From assembly GCA_017470735.1 (NCBI GenBank), contig JAFUYB010000012.1:1-37947 (forward strand): a stretch of DNA of 37,947 bases. Direction: 5' to 3'. Shown one piece after another: positions 29,475-37,480 of this stretch. The notes beneath the pieces are model-generated. The model had not been told where the DNA came from. It saw only the letters and a program-made list of their open reading frames with translations, and did no database searches. The DNA comes from Lachnospiraceae bacterium. GTDB taxonomy: Bacteria; Bacillota; Clostridia; Lachnospirales; Lachnospiraceae. Made by a program: the position numbers and the translations under genes. Numbering within the stretch: position 1 is the first letter of the stretch; every line of letters starts with the position of its first letter.

Positions 29475-31360
29475 CAGACAATCCTCTTGAACCGCTTGTC
29501 CAGCTCATAACGGCTCATCGAAATGATCGTCGGCCGTCCATGCGGACAGTGGTATGGATTTTCCAGTGTCAAAAGTTCGTTGATCAATGATTCCACTTCC
29601 TGAAACGACAAGTGGTCATTGGCTTTGACCGCCGCTTTGCAGGACATCGACGCGATCCGCTCTTTAATCAGTTCATCGGTGTCCATCCGCTTCTTTTCCG
29701 CCAGTGTCGCGATCACATCAGAAAACAGTTCCTTGGCATCGATGTTGTAAAGATTGCCCGGTATCGCGTCGATCGCGTATTCCTTGCCTCCAAAATGGGA
29801 GACCGAAAAACCAAGCTCCAAAAGCAGCTTGTCATACCGTCTCAGCGCCTCCTCCTCGACAAGCGACAAGGTGACGATCTGTGGAGGCGACATCATCTGG
29901 CTTGTCATCTCCTTATTTGCAAGCCGCTCCATAAACCGCTCGTAGAGCACCTTTTCGTGCGCCGCGTGCTGATCGATGATGTACATCGCATTGTCGTATT
30001 CCACGATCCAGAAGGTATCAAAGACCTGTCCGATGATGCGGTGTCTCTTTTTCGCTTCTTCGGAGAGAAACGAAAGCTGTTGGAGCTGCGGTTCTTCCGC
30101 CACCCGTTCCGGCGCAGAAGCAGATCTGTCACCCGTAAAATCTGCCTGTGACAATCCCTCTTCCGCCACCCGTTCCGGCGCAGCCTGCCTCTGCTTTGCA
30201 AAAAAATCCTCATACTGCGGCGTATACGGCGAATCCTCCTGCACCGCCTGCGCGATCTGCCGTTTCATCTCCATCAGCCGGTTTGTCTCAAACGGCTCCG
30301 CCCCGCCGGATACCACAGGCGTCCGCGGCGCCGGCTTTTCCACCGGCGTGTCAGCAATGTCTTCCCGGTTGCCAAGTACCTCATGGACAGCTTTGCAGAC
30401 CTCGTCATAGACCCGCCGCTCGTCAAAAAAACGCACATCCTGCTTGGTCGGATGGACATTGACATCGCAGGTCTCATCGGCGAAGCTTAAGAACAGCACG
30501 CAAAACGGGTACGCGTGCTGCATCAAAAAGCCCTCGTAGCCTTCTTCGACCGCTTTTTGCAGTATCCTGCTTTTCACAAACCGTCCGCCGACAAAAAATG
30601 ACTCAAAGGCGCGGTTGCCACGGTGTACCGCAGGCGTGCCGATAAAGCCCTTCATCGAAAAGATCTCATTGGAAAGCTCTACGGGCAGAAGCTCCTTTGC
30701 GATCTGCCTGCCGTAGACCTCAAAAATCGTATCAGAAAGCCGTCCGTTGCCCGCGGTCACCAGCTTTTCCGTCCCTCCGGACAGATAGCGGAACGATACG
30801 GACGGGTTGGACAAAGCAAGCCGCTCGACGATCTCCGTAATATAATTTCCTTCGGTCGTCGGTGATTTTAAAAATTTCCGCCTCGCAGGCGTGTTGTAAA
30901 AAACCTGACGGACAAAGATGCTCGTCCCTTCGGGTGCCCCGATCACATCGAGACTTACTTCTTTGGCTCCCTCGATCACATAATGGGCCGCCGTGATGTC
31001 CTCTCCCCTCTTGGTGATCATCTCCACTTTGGCGACTGCCGCGATCGAAGACAGCGCTTCGCCCCGGAATCCCAATGAGCTGATGTGGGACAGATCATCG
31101 GCTGATTCGATCTTGCTCGTCGCATGGCGCAGAAAAGCGCGCGGCACATCCTCCTTGGCAATGCCCACGCCGTTGTCGGTCACCCGGATCAGCGAAGTCC
31201 CGCCGTCCCGTATTTCGACCGTAATCGCGGATGCCCCCGCGTCGATCGCGTTTTCAACCAGCTCTTTGACGATGGAAGCCGGTCTCTCAACGACCTCTCC
31301 TGCCGCAATCTTGTCTATCGTATCCTGTGAAAGCTCGTGTATGATCGTTTTGTCTGCCAT
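29474..31360 (-). CDS. mutL: DNA mismatch repair protein MutL, endonuclease type
   Basis: A 628-residue mismatch-repair ATPase that links MutS to strand removal. The N-terminal GHKL ATPase has ELVENAIDAGAS, DNGVGIAKEDV and GFRGEALSSIAAV. The C-terminal domain has the nicking-endonuclease motif DQHAAHEKVLYE plus SCKAAVKA and CPHGRPT, as expected in bacteria lacking MutH. The linker (about 340-440) is low in conservation and carries two copies of APERVAEE. The ATG at 31360 lies four bases after the mutS stop, with AAAGGA inside the end of mutS; the longer reading adds 12 codons inside mutS. Confidence 0.96.
   Translation of the reverse strand: MADKTIIHELSQDTIDKIAAGEVVERPASIVKELVENAIDAGASAITVEIRDGGTSLIRVTDNGVGIAKEDVPRAFLRHATSKIESADDLSHISSLGFRGEALSSIAAVAKVEMITKRGEDITAAHYVIEGAKEVSLDVIGAPEGTSIFVRQVFYNTPARRKFLKSPTTEGNYITEIVERLALSNPSVSFRYLSGGTEKLVTAGNGRLSDTIFEVYGRQIAKELLPVELSNEIFSMKGFIGTPAVHRGNRAFESFFVGGRFVKSRILQKAVEEGYEGFLMQHAYPFCVLFLSFADETCDVNVHPTKQDVRFFDERRVYDEVCKAVHEVLGNREDIADTPVEKPAPRTPVVSGGAEPFETNRLMEMKRQIAQAVQEDSPYTPQYEDFFAKQRQAAPERVAEEGLSQADFTGDRSASAPERVAEEPQLQQLSFLSEEAKKRHRIIGQVFDTFWIVEYDNAMYIIDQHAAHEKVLYERFMERLANKEMTSQMMSPPQIVTLSLVEEEALRRYDKLLLELGFSVSHFGGKEYAIDAIPGNLYNIDAKELFSDVIATLAEKKRMDTDELIKERIASMSCKAAVKANDHLSFQEVESLINELLTLENPYHCPHGRPTIISMSRYELDKRFKRIV
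30093..30183. repeat. 25-bp direct repeat in the mutL linker
   Basis: A perfect 25-base sequence occurs at 30093-30117 and 30159-30183, 66 bases (22 codons) apart and in frame. Both copies encode APERVAEE in the MutL interdomain linker. Recombination between them would remove 22 residues without a frameshift. Confidence 0.85.
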
Positions 31361-31364
31361 ATTT

Positions 31365-34004
31365 TCACCAGTCCTTTGCCCGCTTTTGCAGCTCAAACAG
31401 CTCGGCCAGCGCTTCCATCGGTGTCATTGCATTCGGATCGATCGCCAGCAGCTCGCTGTAGATCGCGTCCTTCGCCTTCTGCCGTTCATCCACCGGGCGC
31501 ACGCGGTCAAACAAAGATAATTGCGTATTTTCTTCCTTTGCCTCGCCCGAGGCCGCTTCCTTGATCGCTCCCGCGACATCGTGCTCCAGCAGCTCCTCGA
31601 CGATCTCGCCCGCCCGCTCTGTCACCACATCCGGCACGCCGGCAAGCTTTGCTACCTGGATGCCGTAGCTCTTGTCCGCGCCGCCCGGAATGATTTTCCG
31701 TAAGAATACAATCCCGTCTCCCTGCTCCTTTACGGCAATGCAGAAATTCCTGACGCCGTCCAGCTTGCCCTCCAATTCGGTCAGCTCGTGGTAGTGCGTC
31801 GCAAACAGCGTCTTTGCCCCGAGGATCGCGGGGTCGCTGATGTGCTCAACGACTGCCCAGGCGATCGCCAGTCCGTCAAAGGTGCTCGTCCCCCGCCCGA
31901 TTTCGTCTAAGATCAGCAGGGAATGCCTGGTCGCGTGTGTCAGGATGTTCGCGACCTCATTCATCTCAACCATAAAAGTACTCTGTCCCGAAGCGAGGTC
32001 ATCCGATGCCCCGACTCGCGTGAAGATACGGTCTACGACACCGACCATTGCCGATTTTGCGGGAACGAAGCTGCCGATCTGGGCGAGCAGCACGATCAAC
32101 GCGGTCTGGCGCATATAAGTGGATTTGCCTGCCATATTCGGTCCTGTAATGATCGAAATCCGGGTATTTTCCTCATCGAGATAGGTATCGTTTGCGATAA
32201 ACTGCCCCGCCGGGATCATCTGCTCGATGACCGGATGCCTGCCGTCCTTGATGTCGATCCCGTCTTCCTCCACGACCTCAGGACGCACATAGCGGTTGCG
32301 CTCTGCTACCGTCGCCAACGACTGCAGTACATCAAGCTTTGCCAGAAGCTTCGCCTGCGTCTGTATCCGCGGGATCTGCTCCACGATCGAAGCCAGAATA
32401 TTCTCATAAATGTCGTACTCAAGGCGCACCAGCTTTTCCTGCGCGCCAAGGATCGTATTCTCCAGTTCTTTCAGTTCAGGCGTAAAATACCGCTCCGCAT
32501 TCGTCATTGTCTGCTTGCGGACATAATAATCCGGCACAAGATCCTTGTTGGAATTCGTCACCTCAAGGAAATACCCGAAGACCTTATTGAATTTGATCTT
32601 TAAGTTTTTGATGCCGGTCTTTTCCCGCTCCTTTGTCTCAAGCTCCGCCAGCCACGCCTTTCCGTCTGTCTGCGCCCGGCGGAGATGGTCGATCTCCTCC
32701 AAAAAGCCTTCCTTGACGATGCCGCCGTCGTGAACCGAAACCGGTGGTTCTTCCATTATTGATTCATCAATCAACTGAAAGATATCTTCCAATGGATCGA
32801 CTGACGCGTACATTTCAGAGAGCAGCCCGCTCTTTGCCGCTGCCAAAGCCTGCTGCACGCTGCCGAGCACCTCGATCGACTGTTTGAACGCCAGCAGATC
32901 CCGCGGATTGGCGGTCTGATAGGAAATACGGGTCAACAGCCTCTCCAGATCGTAAACCCTGTCCAGATGCTCCCGCAGATCCTCCCGCAGCAGCTTTTCG
33001 TCAAACAATTCCTCAACAGCATCCGCTCTTTCCCGTATCTTTGCCACATCCACCAGCGGCTGTTCAATGTAACTGCGCAACAGCCTGGCTCCCATTGCCG
33101 TCTTGGTCTTGTCCAAAATGCCGAACAGCGAACCCCTTTTTTCCTTGTCCCGCATCGTCTCGGAAAGCTCCAGATTCCGCCGGGTCGCCGCGTCAAGGAG
33201 CATAAACGACGCGTCAGTGTAAACGGTCACCTGCCGGATATGCGTCAGCTGACTGTGCTGCGTCTCGTGCAGATAGTCAAGCACCGCACCGACCGCAAGC
33301 GCCGCCACCGGCAGATCCTTTAGTCCGACAGCGGAAATGTCCGCCACATGAAACTGCTCTAAAATGCTCTTTCGGATATTCTCCCGTTCAAGGTCTGCCG
33401 CGTCCAACACCGTCGTCGGCACGCTTTCCCTCCCGATAAGCTCAGCAAAGCCGGCCATCCGCATCTGAAAGCTGTCATTGACGATCATTTCGGTCGGCTC
33501 AAATTTCCTGCACTCGTCCATCACCTTTTCGGGCGTGTCCACTTCGGTCGCGTAGAAATCGCCGGTCGTAACATCCGCAAAGGCAAGCCCGAAGCCGTCT
33601 CCGTCACAGATTGCCGCGCACAGATAATTATTTTTGTCCTCAGACAGCGCGCTCGTATCAATATTGGTACCGGGCGTTACGACACGGACGACCTGCCGTT
33701 CCACCATCCCCTTTGACGCTTTCGGATCACCGATCTGTTCACAGATTGCCACCTTGTAGCCCGCCTTGACCAGACGGCTCAGATAGGACTCAACCGCGTG
33801 GTACGGAATCCCGCACATCGGAGCGCGTTCCTTCAAACCACAGTTTTTGCCGGTCAGCACCAGATCCAGCTCCTTTGAGACGATCTTGGCATCTTCAAAA
33901 AACATCTCATAAAAATCACCGAGACGATAAAAAAGAATACAGCCTTTGTATTCTTCCTTTGTCGCCAGATAATGTTTCATCATCGGTGAATATTCTTCAC
34001 GCAT
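31365..34004 (-). CDS. mutS: DNA mismatch repair protein MutS
   Basis: An 879-residue mismatch sensor. The N-terminal mismatch-reading domain has FYRLGDFYEMFFEDA, the phenylalanine-X-glutamate region. The lever and clamp domains are long and helical. The ABC-type ATPase has Walker A GPNMAGKSTYMRQT, the signature ASDDLASGQSTFMVEM and Walker B LLILDEIGRGTSTFDG. The C-terminal helix-turn-helix dimerisation tail is present. AGAGG precedes the ATG. It heads the mutS-mutL-miaA run and follows the FAD oxidoreductase by 95 bases on the same strand. Confidence 0.97.
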   Translation of the reverse strand: MREEYSPMMKHYLATKEEYKGCILFYRLGDFYEMFFEDAKIVSKELDLVLTGKNCGLKERAPMCGIPYHAVESYLSRLVKAGYKVAICEQIGDPKASKGMVERQVVRVVTPGTNIDTSALSEDKNNYLCAAICDGDGFGLAFADVTTGDFYATEVDTPEKVMDECRKFEPTEMIVNDSFQMRMAGFAELIGRESVPTTVLDAADLERENIRKSILEQFHVADISAVGLKDLPVAALAVGAVLDYLHETQHSQLTHIRQVTVYTDASFMLLDAATRRNLELSETMRDKEKRGSLFGILDKTKTAMGARLLRSYIEQPLVDVAKIRERADAVEELFDEKLLREDLREHLDRVYDLERLLTRISYQTANPRDLLAFKQSIEVLGSVQQALAAAKSGLLSEMYASVDPLEDIFQLIDESIMEEPPVSVHDGGIVKEGFLEEIDHLRRAQTDGKAWLAELETKEREKTGIKNLKIKFNKVFGYFLEVTNSNKDLVPDYYVRKQTMTNAERYFTPELKELENTILGAQEKLVRLEYDIYENILASIVEQIPRIQTQAKLLAKLDVLQSLATVAERNRYVRPEVVEEDGIDIKDGRHPVIEQMIPAGQFIANDTYLDEENTRISIITGPNMAGKSTYMRQTALIVLLAQIGSFVPAKSAMVGVVDRIFTRVGASDDLASGQSTFMVEMNEVANILTHATRHSLLILDEIGRGTSTFDGLAIAWAVVEHISDPAILGAKTLFATHYHELTELEGKLDGVRNFCIAVKEQGDGIVFLRKIIPGGADKSYGIQVAKLAGVPDVVTERAGEIVEELLEHDVAGAIKEAASGEAKEENTQLSLFDRVRPVDERQKAKDAIYSELLAIDPNAMTPMEALAELFELQKRAKDW

Positions 34005-34099
34005 TTTCTTACCTCTGTATCTATCGCAGGCGTAATCATTCAGCCATCGGAAACCGTTCTTTGCACCTGTCGCGTAAATGCTCCATGCCGACTGAACCG

Positions 34100-35707
34100 T
34101 TAGCCGTAAGACTGTAAGACCGCCTCGGCGACCTTCAGCCCGTCCATCGCCGCCGATGTGATCCCTCCGGCGTAGCCCGCGCCCTCACCGCAGGGGTACA
34201 GCCCGGCAACATTCCCCTCAAACCGTTCATCCCGCGGAATGCGGACAGGAGAAGAAGTACGGCTCTCCACGCCGGAAAGGATCATCTCCTCGTCCCAGAA
34301 TCCATGCATCCGCGCATCCATCGCCCGGACGCCTTCAATAAAACCGTTCTCCCACTCTGCCGAAAACAGCCCTCTTAAATTGGCAAACGCGGCCTGCCCC
34401 TTTGTCCTGGTGGTAAACCGCCCAAAACCGCTGCTTGCCCGGTCCGCAAGATAATCGCCGAAAAGCTGCTGCGGAATCCGTCCGCCGCCCAGCTGAAATA
34501 TCCTCTCTTCAAGCTTTCTCTGAAAATGCATCCCCGAAAGCGGTTCGGACAGATCAAAGCTTTCCGCCCCGACAGGCAAAACAAGCGCGCTGTTGGCATT
34601 GCCGCTGTCCCGCCTTTTAAGGCTCATCCCATTGACACAGAGCCGGTCATTTTCCGAAGACGCATTGATCACATAGCCGCCCGGACACATACAAAAGCTG
34701 TACAGCGCCGGCATCCTGCCCTTCGCGACCAGCTTGTATGGCGCGGGCGGCAATACTGCCGCCGCCTCTTTTCCGTATTGCAAAACAGATATCAGCTCCT
34801 GCGGATGCTCCACCCGAAAGCCTACCGCAAACGGCTTTGCCGTCATCTCTATCTGCTGTGCCAAAAGCGTCTCAAAGGTATCCCGCGCCGAATGTCCGAT
34901 GGCAAGCACCACCCGATCCGTTTCGATCGTTTCACCACTTGCCAGATGAACGCCGCGTATTTGCCTGCCACGATCAGATAACTTTTCATTCTCTACGAGC
35001 AGCCGGTCCATCTGTGACGCAAAGCGCACCTCACCGCCCAAAGCGATGATCTCATTGCGCAGATTGGCAACCACCTCGACCAACCGGTCCGTGCCGATAT
35101 GCGGCTTCGCATCGAACAGGATATCGCCATCCGCTCCGAACCTGCAAAAAGTCTCCAGCACAAAACGGTTGCGCCCCTGACGGTCATTTTTCTGCGTATT
35201 CAGCTTGCCATCGGAAAAGGTTCCGGCACCGCCCTCGCCAAACTGGACATTCGACGCCGGATCGAGCTTTCCGTCCGCAAAGAATCGTTCCACATCCCTT
35301 CGCCGCTGTTCCACCGCCTGACCGCGTTCCAGCACGATTGGTTCCGCGCCGGCAAGCGCCAGCAGATAAGCCGCAAACATCCCTGCCGGTCCAAAGCCGA
35401 CGACAACAGGACGCTGCTTTGGTCTGCCTTTCCGTTCCGGCAGGCGGTACACCGTCTCCTGCAGCTTGCCGATGTGCGGCTTTTTTTTATTCCTTTGCAG
35501 GATTGCATCCTCTTTCGCGACTTTGACGGCGACCGTGTACAAATAAAAAACCTGCGGTTTTTTGCGCGCGTCAATAGACCGTTTTTTAACGGAAACATCC
35601 TCGATCTGCGCTTCCTTTACGCCAAGCAGACGGCATATTTTTTCCCGCAAACGCTGCTCTTTGTGCTTTTCCGTAACGGAAATCCGTATCTGGTCAATTT
35701 GTATCAT
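34100..35707 (-). CDS. FAD-dependent oxidoreductase (uncharacterised NAD(P)/FAD family)
   Basis: A 535-residue flavoprotein with an N-terminal extension of about 100 residues, then the FAD-binding Rossmann motif VVVGFGPAGMFAAYLLALAG and IVLERG. Family-specific features are FGEGGAGTFSDGKLNT, DTFETLLAQQIEMTAKPFAVG, MCPGGYVINASSEN and the C-terminal LYPCGEGAGYAGGITSAAMD, which closes the FAD site. The family is common in gut Firmicutes and its substrate is unknown. The ATG at 35707 is chosen because the longer GTG reading adds only six codons that overlap a -10 element. No Shine-Dalgarno sequence precedes it, so translation may be leaderless. Confidence 0.85.
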   Translation of the reverse strand: MIQIDQIRISVTEKHKEQRLREKICRLLGVKEAQIEDVSVKKRSIDARKKPQVFYLYTVAVKVAKEDAILQRNKKKPHIGKLQETVYRLPERKGRPKQRPVVVGFGPAGMFAAYLLALAGAEPIVLERGQAVEQRRRDVERFFADGKLDPASNVQFGEGGAGTFSDGKLNTQKNDRQGRNRFVLETFCRFGADGDILFDAKPHIGTDRLVEVVANLRNEIIALGGEVRFASQMDRLLVENEKLSDRGRQIRGVHLASGETIETDRVVLAIGHSARDTFETLLAQQIEMTAKPFAVGFRVEHPQELISVLQYGKEAAAVLPPAPYKLVAKGRMPALYSFCMCPGGYVINASSENDRLCVNGMSLKRRDSGNANSALVLPVGAESFDLSEPLSGMHFQRKLEERIFQLGGGRIPQQLFGDYLADRASSGFGRFTTRTKGQAAFANLRGLFSAEWENGFIEGVRAMDARMHGFWDEEMILSGVESRTSSPVRIPRDERFEGNVAGLYPCGEGAGYAGGITSAAMDGLKVAEAVLQSYG

Positions 35708-35715
35708 AGCAAAAT

Positions 35716-35724
35716 ATTTTAGCA
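35716..35724 (-). promoter_or_regulatory. Extended -10 immediately before the FAD oxidoreductase gene
   Basis: On the minus strand, TGC-TAAAAT ends eight bases before the ATG, so the predicted RNA start (about 35709) is only two bases before the start codon. The -35 (TGGAAT) is weak. Confidence 0.4.
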
Positions 35725-35761
35725 CATCATACCAAAAGATTCCACCACTAACTTTTTGTTG

Positions 35762-35795
35762 TTTCCGGACATCTTTTCAGGCATCAAAAAACTCC
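35762..35795. repeat. 34-bp direct repeat, left copy
   Basis: Identical over 34 bases to 36752-36785, with starts 990 bases apart. The last four bases enter a hairpin. Together the copies bracket the nuclease gene. Confidence 0.92.
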
Positions 35796-35830
35796 TGATG
35801 TAAAGATCATTCCATACTTTACATCAGGAG
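35786..35830 (-). terminator. Rho-independent terminator of the nuclease gene
   Basis: CTCCTGATGTAAAG (35792-35805) pairs perfectly over 14 bases with CTTTACATCAGGAG (35817-35830) around an 11-base loop. Read on the minus strand, the hairpin is followed by six T within the left 34-bp repeat. Confidence 0.85.
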
Positions 35831-35861
35831 CTAATGCCTTTTGCTACTGCTGCGGATTCTT

Positions 35862-36695
35862 TTACAGTGCCGCGACCTTCGCCTTTTTCAGTTCCGCTTC
35901 AAGCTTCTTGATCCTGTCCTCGAGCTTCTTGCGCTCTGCCTCACCTTCCGCTTTTCCTTCTGCCCTGCCCTTCGCTACCGCCTTGTCAATGTCCGGCTTA
36001 AAGAGTTCCATCAGCTCGTCGTACATATCTGTGTCCTCCTTTGCTAAATCCACCAGCTCGTTTCTTCTGTCATAAATCCCGTATTTCACTACCGTTTCCA
36101 CATAGTCCGACTCGCTCTCAGTATACACGCTCCGCATTCCCTCCGCGAACTTGATAAAATCCTCTCTGGCGGCATTCCTTTTCTGTATACGCAGTGGCAC
36201 GAACTCGTCACCTGCAAGCTGCCCCGTTACCACGATTTGCATCTTTATGTCGACCATCCCGCTGATGTAGTATATGCCCGGATACGGATTGGTCACTCTA
36301 TAGCCGGATTCTTTGAGCTGCCCCATCGCCTTGACCGGCTTTGCCGCCCTTAAAAGAGTAATCGTCACATCGCTTATGGGAATGGTCCTGCCTTTATCGC
36401 CCTCGCTCTTGTACTGCGCCGCATAGCTGATGACCTTCCAGATGGTGTCGACGGTGAGCGCCTCCCTCGGATTCTTCAGTTCTATGATGTTGTGCCGGGA
36501 GAACATCCTCGCGATATCGTTGTCCATAGTCTCGTCGGGATCCACCTTGTCTATGATCAGACAGTCGATCTCCCTCGGCTTGCGGTTGAGTTTATGACCA
36601 GGATGCGCTTCCAGCCTGTCGCGGTACTTCCTCAGCGAAAGCATCAGTCCGCCGTATGTGCCGCTCTCCCTGTCCGTAAAAACCTTTTCGTCCAT
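35862..36695 (-). CDS. PD-(D/E)XK nuclease-family protein (Rpn/transposase-like)
   Basis: A 277-residue protein. EIDCLIID followed about 30 residues later by HNIIELKNP provides the Asp and Glu-X-Lys of a PD-(D/E)XK nuclease core. The C-terminus is a low-complexity charged coil, AKGRAEGKAEGEAERKKLED, typical of Rpn/PDDEXK 'putative transposase' proteins, which are multicopy in Lachnospiraceae. The N-terminus is short for the class but reads as an intact start. The gene has a strong promoter (36706-36734) and a perfect terminator, and lies between 34-bp direct repeats, so it looks like a self-contained cassette. Whether it moves itself, promotes recombination or defends the cell is not decided by sequence. 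Confidence 0.72.
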   Translation of the reverse strand: MDEKVFTDRESGTYGGLMLSLRKYRDRLEAHPGHKLNRKPREIDCLIIDKVDPDETMDNDIARMFSRHNIIELKNPREALTVDTIWKVISYAAQYKSEGDKGRTIPISDVTITLLRAAKPVKAMGQLKESGYRVTNPYPGIYYISGMVDIKMQIVVTGQLAGDEFVPLRIQKRNAAREDFIKFAEGMRSVYTESESDYVETVVKYGIYDRRNELVDLAKEDTDMYDELMELFKPDIDKAVAKGRAEGKAEGEAERKKLEDRIKKLEAELKKAKVAAL

Positions 36696-36705
36696 AATTG
36701 TCCTT

Positions 36706-36734
36706 ATTATAGCATCGGGCTTTCCTGATGTAAA
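36706..36734 (-). promoter_or_regulatory. Strong sigma-A promoter of the nuclease gene
   Basis: On the minus strand, TTTACA (36734-36729) and a perfect TATAAT (36711-36706) are 17 bases apart, with TGC extending the -10. The RNA start should fall near 36699, only about four bases before the ATG. Confidence 0.7.
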
Positions 36735-36751
36735 GTTATGAAATTCCCGTC

Positions 36752-36785
36752 TTTCCGGACATCTTTTCAGGCATCAAAAAACTCC
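36752..36785. repeat. 34-bp direct repeat, right copy
   Basis: Perfect match to 35762-35795. It likewise runs into a hairpin with the same architecture but a different stem sequence. Confidence 0.92.
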
Positions 36786-36824
36786 CGGTATAAAAGTATT
36801 TACTTGCTTTATATCGGGAGTTTT
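36776..36824. terminator. Bidirectional terminator downstream of the tandem-HTH gene
   Basis: ACTCCCGGTATAAA (36781-36794) pairs with TTTATATCGGGAGT (36808-36821) with one G-U pair. It is followed on the minus strand by six T and on the plus strand by TTTT. It terminates the minus-strand HTH gene that ends at 36842. Confidence 0.8.
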
Positions 36825-36841
36825 GTTTTGAAATACTGGAT

Positions 36842-37261
36842 TCACCAGACTTTTTCCATCAGCAGCCCCAGCATATCCGGCTCCTGCTCCAAAAGCCATA
36901 ATAATCTCGATGCCGGTCCGTTCGGCCTGCTCCTGTTCTGTTCCCAGCTGCCGCAGGCGGTCTCTGACACGCCGATTGCCAGTGCGAACAGTTCCCGCGG
37001 CAGACCAAGATTGCTCCGTACAGCCTTGACCATTGCCCCGTCATACTCTTTCAACGGCTGTCTTGCGATTGTTGCCGCAAATCCATAATCATATCTCAGA
37101 AGGTCAAGCATTCTTGCCGCCGCACTTCCCGGCGTGTTGATCCCCTGCTCCCACGCCTCCAGGGTTTTCACCGAAATCCCAAAAACATCAGCAAACTCCC
37201 GCTGCGTCAAATCACATGACCGGCGGATATGCTTTATCTCATCCGCAGAATATCGGCTCAT
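36842..37261 (-). CDS. Tandem-HTH DNA-binding protein, 5' end interrupted by an amber codon
   Basis: A 139-residue open frame with two XRE/MqsA-type helix-turn-helix units. The first is about residues 8-50 (LTQREFADVFGISVKTLEAW). The second is about 75-125 (LGLPRELFALAIGVSETACG, then SWEQNRSRP). The ATG at 37261 has no ribosome site. Upstream in the same frame, 12 sense codons, a single TAG (37298-37300) and nine more codons lead to an ATG at 37327 with AAAGGAGG (37332-37339). Similarity to the neighbouring HTH protein continues across the 37261 ATG (YRFLP before it, like YHVLP there), so the ancestral start is probably 37327. It may be a decaying gene, a re-initiating one, or one needing stop read-through. 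Its target is unknown; MqsA-type proteins are antitoxins, but no toxin gene is adjacent. Confidence 0.7.
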   Translation of the reverse strand: MSRYSADEIKHIRRSCDLTQREFADVFGISVKTLEAWEQGINTPGSAAARMLDLLRYDYGFAATIARQPLKEYDGAMVKAVRSNLGLPRELFALAIGVSETACGSWEQNRSRPNGPASRLLWLLEQEPDMLGLLMEKVW

Positions 37262-37327
37262 TGGAAGGAACCGGTATACTGTTTTTTTATTCTTTACCTA
37301 GATGTATGGCTCGGTAGTTTGGATCAT
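37262..37327 (-). other. Upstream in-frame extension of the tandem-HTH gene with amber stop
   Basis: The ATG at 37327 starts nine codons (MIQTTEPYI), then TAG, then VKNKKTVYRFLP directly into the ATG at 37261. AAAGGAGG lies four bases before this ATG, the best ribosome site in the area. Confidence 0.7.
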
Positions 37328-37380
37328 GTTGCCTCCTTTATAGTCTGCCTGCTCTGTTTTTGCTCTTCTGTCTGTCGAAT

Positions 37381-37458
37381 CCCGTAACCGATTCACGGCT
37401 GGCATGTATATCTGCCGGCTCCATAACCGCATCTCGAATGACATGTATGTCTGCCGGC
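37381..37458. repeat. Two tandem 39-bp units between the HTH genes
   Basis: Units 37381-37419 and 37420-37458 are directly adjacent and match at 30 of 39 positions, each ending in a run of ten identical bases with TGCCGGC. They lie in the 219-base gap (37262-37480), which otherwise holds only the interrupted start described above. Confidence 0.75.
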
Positions 37459-37480
37459 AAATGATGCTTTGTGAACACAA

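Noticed and set aside
35762-36785. CRISPR-like repeats
   Set aside because: There are only two repeats, 990 bp apart, flanking a gene, with no regular spacers and no cas genes.
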